DNA of 64,000 bases from Salinarimonadaceae bacterium (lineage in GTDB: Bacteria; Pseudomonadota; Alphaproteobacteria; Rhizobiales; Beijerinckiaceae): contig REDO01000051.1 in the NCBI GenBank assembly GCA_007693435.1, positions 62,001 to 126,000 of the forward strand, given 5' to 3'. Below the pieces are notes generated by a model. The model had not been told where the DNA came from, ran no database searches, and worked only from the letters and a program-made list of their open reading frames with translations. Below, piece after piece: positions 57,860-64,000 of the stretch (its first letter is position 1; each line of letters starts with the position of its first letter). A program made the translations under genes and the position numbers.

Positions 57860-59443
57860 TCAGTCGGCGAACGTGACCGAGGTCATCCGCGGCTGGTTCT
57901 CGGGATGAACCGGCAGCGTGATCCGGTCCTTCATCGCATAGGCGAGAACCTGGTTGTGCAGCGGCAGCAGCACGCGGTCCGCCTTCACGACTTCCCAGAT
58001 CTCCGCGATCGTGGCGGCGCGTTTTTCCAGATCGACCTCGGTGCCCAGCGACTGGATCTTCACATCGAGCTCAGGGTTCGTATAGAGCCCGACATTGTAG
58101 GCGCCGAGACTGCCACTCTTGGTGTGCGCGAGGTCGTTGAAGATGTAGGCGCTGTCGAAGGTCGGAACGCCCCAGCCGAGCAGGTAGAAGTCGGTCTGGT
58201 TGTTGAGGATGATCGGCGAGTGCTGAGCGATCGGTCGCGAGGCGAGAGTCACGCGGATGCCGATGCGTCCGAGCATGCCGACGACCGCCTGGCTGATCGC
58301 CTCGTCGTTGACATAGCGGTTGTTGGGCGTGTCGAGCGTCACGGTGAAGCCGTCAGGGAAGCCCGCTTCCGCGAGCAGCGCCCTGGCGCGGTCGAGATCG
58401 ACGGCCGGGTAGGCGTCGAGCTCTTCGGTCCAGCCGTCCACGAAGGGCGGCGTCGCGACGCCCGTCGGAATGGCCTGGCCGCGCATCACGACCGCCTTGA
58501 TCGCGTCACGATCGATGGCGAGCTCCATGGCCTCGCGCACGCGCGGATCGTTGAAGGGATTGCGGTCGGTCACGTCGGAGGATTGCAGCGGCTCGTCTCC
58601 GAACTTGTAGCCGAGATAGATCACGCGGTTCTCGGGGCCGGTCTCAACCTTGATCCCCGGCGTGGCCGCAAGCCGCTCGATGTCCTGCACGGGCACGTCC
58701 TGCACGATGTCGACATTGCCCGAGAGCAGGGCCGCGACGCGGGTCAAGGCGTCGGAGATCGGCAGGTAGATGATTTCCGTGACTGCAGGCTTTGTCTCGG
58801 CCCAGTGGTTCTCGTTCACCGTCAGCTCCGAGCGGACGTCCACCTCGCGCGAACGCAGGATGTAGGGGCCAGTGCCGTTGGCGTTGCGGACGGCGTAGTT
58901 GTCCGCGCCGGCGGCGTAGTCCTGCACCTCGACCACGTCATTCGTTTCGGACCAGGTCTTGTCCATGATGAAGGTGTTCGTGAGGTTGTTCGGATAAAGC
59001 GGCGAGGGCCCCTTCATGGTCACCTCGACGGTGTAGTCGTCCACTGCGACCACCTCGGCGACGTCGACATGCAGCTGACGCATGTTCGACTTCTCGGAGC
59101 GGGCGCGGTCGAGCGAGAAGACCACGTCTTCGGCGGTGAAGGCGGAGCCGTCGTGGAAGGTCACGCCCTCACGCAGCTTGAACACCCAGGTGTTCGGATC
59201 GCCTTCCTTGATCATCCATTCGGTCGCAAGGCGCGGAGTGAGCGCGCCATCGATGTCGCGATCGACGAGGGTCTCGTAGATGTGATGCGCAAAGGTATGG
59301 GTGATGCCCTGGTTCTGCGAGTGCGGATCGAGGGTCAGCGCGTCGGATACGCGCGCCCAGCGCACGGTCTCGGCGGACGCGGCGGTCACCAGCGCCGTCG
59401 ATGCGAGGATCGCAAACAAAGCGCGCTTGAGATTGGATTTCAT
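57860..59443 (-). CDS. peptide/nickel-type ABC transporter substrate-binding protein
   Basis: A 527-residue solute-binding protein family 5 member. A Sec signal peptide (KRALFAILASTALVTAASA, cleavage near residue 24) is followed by TVRWARVSDALTLDPHSQN, then LATEWMIKEGDPNTWVFKLR and EGVTFHDGSAFTAEDVVFSL, the family pattern, with the ligand-binding NNRYVNDEAISQAVVGMLG late in the chain. First gene of the importer operon. Likely imports di- or oligopeptides; the substrate may also be another short molecule. Confidence 0.93.
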   Translation of the reverse strand: MKSNLKRALFAILASTALVTAASAETVRWARVSDALTLDPHSQNQGITHTFAHHIYETLVDRDIDGALTPRLATEWMIKEGDPNTWVFKLREGVTFHDGSAFTAEDVVFSLDRARSEKSNMRQLHVDVAEVVAVDDYTVEVTMKGPSPLYPNNLTNTFIMDKTWSETNDVVEVQDYAAGADNYAVRNANGTGPYILRSREVDVRSELTVNENHWAETKPAVTEIIYLPISDALTRVAALLSGNVDIVQDVPVQDIERLAATPGIKVETGPENRVIYLGYKFGDEPLQSSDVTDRNPFNDPRVREAMELAIDRDAIKAVVMRGQAIPTGVATPPFVDGWTEELDAYPAVDLDRARALLAEAGFPDGFTVTLDTPNNRYVNDEAISQAVVGMLGRIGIRVTLASRPIAQHSPIILNNQTDFYLLGWGVPTFDSAYIFNDLAHTKSGSLGAYNVGLYTNPELDVKIQSLGTEVDLEKRAATIAEIWEVVKADRVLLPLHNQVLAYAMKDRITLPVHPENQPRMTSVTFAD

Positions 59444-59573
59444 GATTACGCTCCCGGCTGTATTTCGGCAGGTCGATATCGTGGTCGCCTGTCTTCTGCC
59501 GGATAGGAGCGCTTTCCAAGATTGCGCGCAATCTCGAAATTGCGTCCTTATCCTTTCGTCGAATGGGCGACGA

Positions 59574-59705
59574 TCAGCCGTTCAAGACGCCAGAAAGCCA
59601 AAGCGCCAGCGCTGGAAAGGAGATCAGCGCCGCGACGCACACGATTACCGCGGCCGAAACAGCACGCGGGACGCGCGTTCTCCGTAAGAAACGCGCTCAA
59701 TGCTG
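59574..59705 (-). pseudogene. possible C-terminal remnant of a TRAP transporter large permease
   Basis: In one minus-strand frame the DNA reads RVPRAVSAAVIVCVAALI followed by FPALALWLSGVLNG and a stop at 59574-59576. The F-P-x-L-x-L-W-L-P/S-x-x-L ending is that of DctM-type TRAP permeases. No ATG precedes it and a stop interrupts just upstream, so only a fragment remains in the 263-bp gap between two minus-strand genes. Alternative: an unrelated hydrophobic stretch. Confidence 0.3.
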
Positions 59706-59706
59706 C

Positions 59707-60945
59707 TCATCGCCCGATCCGCGCCTTGATCGCATTCCGGAGATCGAAATCGGGGTCGGCGACCTCTTCCGGCGAAACCTGGACGCCCCGCTCCATGGCG
59801 GCCTTCGCGGCGACGTATTCTCCCGGCCGCGACACGGCCTCGACGACTTTCAGCACACCGCGCTCGTAGCCGAAGACAGAAAACGACTTCGTGGTCGGAT
59901 CGCCGCGCAGGACATGCCTGTCACAGCGCGGCCCCAGCCCGACGATCTGGAGTTTCAGACCAAGCTGGTCGCTCCAGAACCATGGCGGCCGCGCGTTGTC
60001 GTCAGGCCGGCCGACGAGAATGCGGGCGAGCCGGGCGGCCTGGTCGCTGGCGTTCTGCACGGATTCGAGCCGCAATCCGTCGGGCTCTCCGGGGAAGGGA
60101 AATCGCGCGCAGTCGCCGATGGCGTGGATCGCCGGATCGCTCGTCGTCAGCCTCGCATCGACGAGTATCCCGTCGAGGCAGGCCAACCCGGCGGATTGCG
60201 CGAGCGCGACGCGCGGCGAGACGCCGATGCCGAGCAACGATGCGTCGGTGGCGATACGCTCGCCGTCGGACAGCGTCACAGCCACGCCTCCCCGGGCGCA
60301 CCTCTCTATGGAAGCCACGCCGCGCCTGAGACGCACATCCGCCCCGGCTTCGCGATACGCGGCGAGAAAGAAGTCCGACACAGGCCGCGACACGACGCGC
60401 GCCATCAGGCGTTCGGCGGCGTCCACGACATGCGTTGTGATCCCCGCCTTCAACGCGAAGGACGCGAATTCGAGCCCGATGAAGCCGCCTCCCACGATCA
60501 CGACGGAGCGGATTTCCGGCAGAGCGGCCTTGATCGCCTCCGCGTCGGCGAGCGTCGCCAGGTTGAACACGCGCGCGCCCGATGCAACGGGGAAGGGCGG
60601 TCGGCGCGGTTCGGCGCCGGTCGCGAGCACGAGATGATCGTAAGCCATGCGCGCGCCCGACGCCGTGACGACCGATCGCGCGTCCCGCGCGATCGCGACA
60701 GCGCGATCCGCGACGAGATTGATCCCGCGCTTCGCGAAGAAATCCGGCGCACGCAGCGCAAGGCTTGCGGCGTCGGCCTCGCCGGACATGTAGGCTTTCG
60801 ACAGCGGCGGGCGCTGATAGGGAGGGCGGCCCTCGCCGTCGAGGAGGGTGATCGAGCCTGAAAATCCTTCGTCGCGCAGCGCCGAGGCCGCCTGCACGCC
60901 CGCGTGCCCCGCCCCGACGATAACGATTTCGCGCAATTCCGACAT
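59707..60945 (-). CDS. FAD-dependent oxidoreductase (ferredoxin/rubredoxin reductase-like)
   Basis: A 412-residue flavoprotein. FAD motif EIVIVGAGHAGVQAASALRD (6-25), PYQRPPLSKAYMSGE (family motif), NAD(P)H motif VVIVGGGFIGLEFASFALK (about 147-165), and a second FAD contact AIHAIGDCARFP. The C-terminal reductase domain follows. It resembles reductases serving P450 or dioxygenase ferredoxins, or putidaredoxin reductase. No ferredoxin or oxygenase lies next to it, so its electron acceptor is unknown. Confidence 0.9.
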   Translation of the reverse strand: MSELREIVIVGAGHAGVQAASALRDEGFSGSITLLDGEGRPPYQRPPLSKAYMSGEADAASLALRAPDFFAKRGINLVADRAVAIARDARSVVTASGARMAYDHLVLATGAEPRRPPFPVASGARVFNLATLADAEAIKAALPEIRSVVIVGGGFIGLEFASFALKAGITTHVVDAAERLMARVVSRPVSDFFLAAYREAGADVRLRRGVASIERCARGGVAVTLSDGERIATDASLLGIGVSPRVALAQSAGLACLDGILVDARLTTSDPAIHAIGDCARFPFPGEPDGLRLESVQNASDQAARLARILVGRPDDNARPPWFWSDQLGLKLQIVGLGPRCDRHVLRGDPTTKSFSVFGYERGVLKVVEAVSRPGEYVAAKAAMERGVQVSPEEVADPDFDLRNAIKARIGR

Positions 60946-61251
60946 CCGCTCGCCTCACGCCCCGCCCCGTTTTTCGGCCGGCGCCTTTGTGAACGAGCGC
61001 AGGCTCGTCATCAACGACGTTTGTCCGTTCCGGCGTCGGGCGTGCCGGATAAGGGCGCGTATCCGCTTCGGGGAATGCGGCGATGCCCCGGCGGCCGGAG
61101 TTGGAGGCGCGCAGCGTGGAGGCTACGATGCTTCCGCTTCGTCAAGATCGACTGTTACTCGATTGAAACCAACATCCAGATATTCGCGGTCTGCGCTTCC
61201 GTCGCGAGGCGCTGCGGCTACCCCAATCGTCCGGATCGGGGAGGCGGGCCG
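60946..61251. other. intergenic region between divergent flavoprotein and MFS genes
   Basis: About 306 bp. It holds a small hairpin ACGAGC / GCAG / GCTCGT at 60993-61008 and otherwise no open frame with coding character. Promoters for both neighbours must lie here but I cannot assign them. Confidence 0.5.
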
Positions 61252-62499
61252 ATGAATTTCAGCGCGCGCGGCTTGTCGGCGATGTTTTCGGTGCTGCGGC
61301 AGCGAAACTTCGCGATCTACACCTCGGGCAGCACGGTCTCGCTGATCGGGACGTGGATGCAGCGCGTGACCGTCGGCTGGCTCTGCTGGGAGTTGACCGG
61401 ATCAGGAGCCTGGCTCGGCCTGCTCGCCTTCGCTGACATGTTTCCGTCCGTCATCGTCGGTCCGCTTGCGGGTGCGGCCGCCGATCGCTGGGACCGGCTT
61501 CGCATCGCCCGTATCAGCCAGATGCTCGGGCTCCTCCAGGCGACGTTCCTTTTCGTGGCGCTGGTCGCCGGCTTTCTCACGATCGAACTGCTTTTCGCCG
61601 TCGTTCTTTTCCACGGCGTCGTCGAAGCCTTCAACCAGCCGTCGCGTCTCGCCCTGATCCATTCTCTTGTCGGGCGCGAGCGCTTGGGCGCCGCGGTGGC
61701 GATCAACTCGATTGCGTTCAACCTCGCACGCTTCGTGGGGCCGGCGATCGCCGGCGTGCTGATCGCGACGGTCGGCGTGGCCTGGGCCTTCGCACTCAAC
61801 GCGATGACCTTCGGGGCGTTCGCTCTGGCGCTCGCGGCCGTCAGCCTCGTGCGTGACGACGCCCTGGCGCCACGCAGCGGGTTCCTGCGCGAGATCGTCG
61901 ACGGCTTCGCTTATTCCGTTCGTCATCCAGGAATCGGGCCGATCCTCATGTTGATGATCGCAGCCGGGGTCGGCGGGCGCGCGGTCGTCGAACTGCTGCC
62001 CGGATTCGCGGCCGACGTTTTCGGCGCCGGACCCATCGGTCTCGCTGCGTTGACCTCCTCGGTCGCCGTCGGCGCAATCCTCGGCGGCTTCGTCGTCGGC
62101 GTGAGGCAGAGCTATACGGGACTGACGCGGACCGTGATCGTGAGCGTCTTTGGCATTGCTCTCGCCGTTGCGGCATTCACCGTGACCGATACCCTCTACC
62201 TTGGCGCGGCGGCGCTCGCGGTGGCGGGATTCTTCATGGTCACGACGGGCGTCGGATCGCAGACGCTGGTGCAGCTCGCCGTCGACGGCTCGATGCGCGG
62301 GCGCGTCCTGAGCCTTCACGGTCTCATCTTTCGCGGAGGGCCGGCGCTGGGCGCGCTCCTGATGGGCGTATCGTCGGAATTCGCGGGGCTGCGTCTTCCC
62401 GTCGCTGTCGGGGCCGCCATCCTCGCGATCTGCGCCTTCTTCGCCCTGACCCGCGTCAACGCCATCGCGGATGCGCTTGAGAACGAGCCGCGAAACTGA
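61252..62499 (+). CDS. MFS transporter (MFS_3 / EntS-like)
   Basis: A 415-residue inner-membrane carrier with twelve hydrophobic segments. RNFAIYTSGSTVSLIGTWMQ, then GPLAGAAADRWDRLRIARIS, and NQPSRLALIHSLVGRERLG are typical of the MFS_3 (enterobactin exporter EntS-like, DUF894) group. GGGGAGG precedes ATG 61252. It may export a small product. Substrate unknown. Confidence 0.87.
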   Translation: MNFSARGLSAMFSVLRQRNFAIYTSGSTVSLIGTWMQRVTVGWLCWELTGSGAWLGLLAFADMFPSVIVGPLAGAAADRWDRLRIARISQMLGLLQATFLFVALVAGFLTIELLFAVVLFHGVVEAFNQPSRLALIHSLVGRERLGAAVAINSIAFNLARFVGPAIAGVLIATVGVAWAFALNAMTFGAFALALAAVSLVRDDALAPRSGFLREIVDGFAYSVRHPGIGPILMLMIAAGVGGRAVVELLPGFAADVFGAGPIGLAALTSSVAVGAILGGFVVGVRQSYTGLTRTVIVSVFGIALAVAAFTVTDTLYLGAAALAVAGFFMVTTGVGSQTLVQLAVDGSMRGRVLSLHGLIFRGGPALGALLMGVSSEFAGLRLPVAVGAAILAICAFFALTRVNAIADALENEPRN

Positions 62500-62648
62500 G
62501 CAGCGGCTGGTGAAATACCGGATGGCGAACGGCTTTCGCGCACTTGCCCCGGTGGCGGCGAGGGTCGATCCTGCCGATATCCGCTATGGTATGGTCGCGA
62601 ACCGCGTCCCGAATCCTTCACCGGCGCCGTAAATCTGGTCCGCTCACC

Positions 62649-63704
62649 GTGTCTCCGTATCTGCGATACTTTCTGATCTATTCCGGCGCCATTGCGGCCG
62701 GGTATCTCGCCTCGATGGCCCGCGTGCCTCTGCCGTGGATGATCGGGCCGCTTCTGTTTTCTTCTGCGCTCGGCCTGGCTGGCTATACGGTTCGCGTGCC
62801 CCAGGTGACGCGTCCTATAGGGCAGACAATCGTTTCGGGTGTAGTCGGATTGTCGTTCACGCCGGCCGCGCTCGTAGTGGTGTCCGAGCAGATCGTCGCC
62901 ATGATCGTCGTTGCGATCCTCATCATCGTCGCGGGTTTCGCCGTAGCGGCGCTTCTTATGCGTCTCTCGCGCGTCGATGTCATTTCGGCCAGTCTCGCGA
63001 GCATTCCCGTCGGCCCCGTCGAGATCGCCCATCTGGCGATCCGTTATGGCGTCGATCCCGGTCCCGTAGTCTTTGCTCAGACTGTGAGGATCATGCTCGT
63101 CGTGCTCGTCATTCCGCCGGTCATCATTGCGTTGGACGGGAGCGTCGCGGACCCGACGCTGACGCTCGGGTCCGGGACGATGATCGATCCGGCGGGCGCC
63201 GTGCTCTTGCTGGCGCTTTCCACCGCCGGCGGAATCGCCTTCAAGCTGATTCGAGTTTCGAGCCCGTTCTTCCTCGGACCGCTGGCGTTCTCGGCGGCGG
63301 CGTCCGCGATGATGCTGCCCGTCGCTGCGCCTCCATTCATCTTCCTGGCCGCAGCTCAGATCCTGCTCGGCGTCTGGCTCGGCGCCGTAATCGACCGGAA
63401 GCTGATCAAGAACGCGCGCGGCTTCATCCCGGCGGCCATGCTCTCGACCGCAATCATGGTGTCGTTGTGCTGCGCCATCGCGCTCGGGATGAGCGCGATC
63501 ACCGGCATCCGGTGGACGACGGCCGTGCTCGCGACAGCGCCAGGCAGCATCACCGAGATGGCGCTGACCGCCAAGATCCTTCAGGACGGCGTGGCGATGG
63601 TGACGGCCTTCCACATCGTGCGAATCTTCATCATCATCCCGTCCGCCCCCCTGATCTTCGCGATCACGGCCCGCGTCGCCGGGGCGAAACCCGGGGGGCC
63701 GTAG
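62649..63704 (+). CDS. AbrB family membrane protein
   Basis: A 351-residue membrane protein with nine to ten hydrophobic segments in two duplicated halves: LASMARVPLPWMIGPLLFSS in the first and SSPFFLGPLAFSAAASAMML in the second, the duplicated pattern of the AbrB (AidB regulator-like) family (COG3180). GTG 62649 gives VSPYLRYFLIYSGA; upstream in-frame ATGs (62544, 62586) exist but precede residues without family likeness. No good ribosome site is visible. Function poorly known; transport is likely. Confidence 0.85.
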   Translation: MSPYLRYFLIYSGAIAAGYLASMARVPLPWMIGPLLFSSALGLAGYTVRVPQVTRPIGQTIVSGVVGLSFTPAALVVVSEQIVAMIVVAILIIVAGFAVAALLMRLSRVDVISASLASIPVGPVEIAHLAIRYGVDPGPVVFAQTVRIMLVVLVIPPVIIALDGSVADPTLTLGSGTMIDPAGAVLLLALSTAGGIAFKLIRVSSPFFLGPLAFSAAASAMMLPVAAPPFIFLAAAQILLGVWLGAVIDRKLIKNARGFIPAAMLSTAIMVSLCCAIALGMSAITGIRWTTAVLATAPGSITEMALTAKILQDGVAMVTAFHIVRIFIIIPSAPLIFAITARVAGAKPGGP

Positions 63705-63744
63705 CCGCACCCCGGTCATTGCGCCGCGAGATGGACGCCCTCCG

Positions 63745-64000
63745 TCAGCCCCGCTGGTCCACCGGCGGCGCCTTCATCACGTCGCCGTATTCCAGATTGC
63801 GGATGTAGGATTCGTGGCGGAAGAGGAAATCGCGGCCAACAAGCCTCTGGCGAACGCGGCCCAGGCGCTCGCCCTGGCCGAGCGAGAAGTCGATGAAGCC
63901 GACCTCGCGCAGGCCCCACATCTTCACGTCGGGCGGGAAGTTGATACTGCTCGTCGCCGGCGCCCAGATGTGCAGGAGCCCGTCCATGCCGAACGAGCGG
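63745..64000 (-). CDS. C-terminal end of an unrecognised protein
   Basis: The frame enters from the right edge and ends at 63745, giving about 84 residues (LHIWAPATSSINFPPDVKMW then FIDFSLGQGERLGRVRQRLV, then DFLFRHESYIRNLEYGDVMK). Well-formed coding sequence; no family recognised. An internal ATG at 63987 is not necessarily the start. A gap of 40 bp separates its end from the AbrB-like gene stop. Confidence 0.5.
   Translation of the reverse strand, partial: RSFGMDGLLHIWAPATSSINFPPDVKMWGLREVGFIDFSLGQGERLGRVRQRLVGRDFLFRHESYIRNLEYGDVMKAPPVDQRG

Noticed and set aside
61130-61170. Short inverted repeat ATCGA / TCGAT upstream of the MFS gene
   Set aside because: Five-base arms with a seven-base spacer are expected by chance in a 300-bp region.

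Overview
The window looks like a chromosomal segment of a high-GC alphaproteobacterium, most likely of the order Hyphomicrobiales (Rhizobiales). The evidence is the gene content and order: carB followed by greA, the chain DUF1285 / CoA pyrophosphatase / DUF6111 / CCA-adding enzyme next to a moxR / DUF58 / DUF4159 operon, a DUF2336 protein paired with a response regulator, and a leucine leader peptide in front of leuA. Most of the window is core metabolism. No plasmid, prophage or CRISPR array is visible.

Layout. 1-9.5 kb: the end of a PhzF-like gene, two hypothetical genes, leuA with a leader that looks like a leucine attenuator, an omega-amino-acid aminotransferase, a phoU-phoB pair with its own three-repeat Pho box, an SDR, and manC. 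9.5-19 kb: a biotin-dependent acyl-CoA carboxylase alpha subunit, an IscA/SufA-type A-type carrier, greA and carB (with a terminator-like hairpin plus T-run just upstream of carB), an SDR and a GST. 19.2-24.2 kb is the accessory zone. A tRNA-Leu(CAG) carries a remnant integrative element of about 0.87 kb, bounded by 45-46 bp direct repeats. It holds a 29-codon integrase stub and an HTH plus GIY-YIG protein. A lipoprotein, an MscS channel, a DUF3047 protein, a broken tRNA-Leu-like sequence and a less GC-rich DUF1993 gene follow.

24.3-43.9 kb: an EamA permease, a response regulator/DUF2336 pair, a peptidoglycan amidase, an SDR, the four-gene moxR operon, the five-gene DUF1285-nudix-DUF6111-cca-NYN chain in which every junction overlaps, hemF, guaA and an MFS carrier. 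44-53 kb: a decaying toxin-antitoxin pair (the toxin is frameshifted), phosphoenolpyruvate synthase, an SDR, a P-type cation ATPase, an SLC13 permease with RCK_C domains and a small chorismate mutase. 53.8-59.4 kb: a complete dipeptide/oligopeptide ABC importer (A-B-C-D-F order on the minus strand) with a strong hairpin between the binding-protein gene and the first permease gene. 59.5-64 kb: a possible TRAP-permease remnant, a ferredoxin reductase-like flavoprotein, an MFS exporter, an AbrB-family membrane protein and the end of an unrecognised gene.

I did not find a clearly new multi-gene system. The most unusual items are the minimal tRNA-Leu element with its HTH/GIY-YIG cargo, the putative attenuators of leuA and carB, the detached Pho-box-driven phoU-phoB pair, the response regulator with one live and one degenerate receiver beside DUF2336, and the NYN-LOTUS protein fused translationally to the cca operon. 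All assignments come from reading the sequence; no database search was run.
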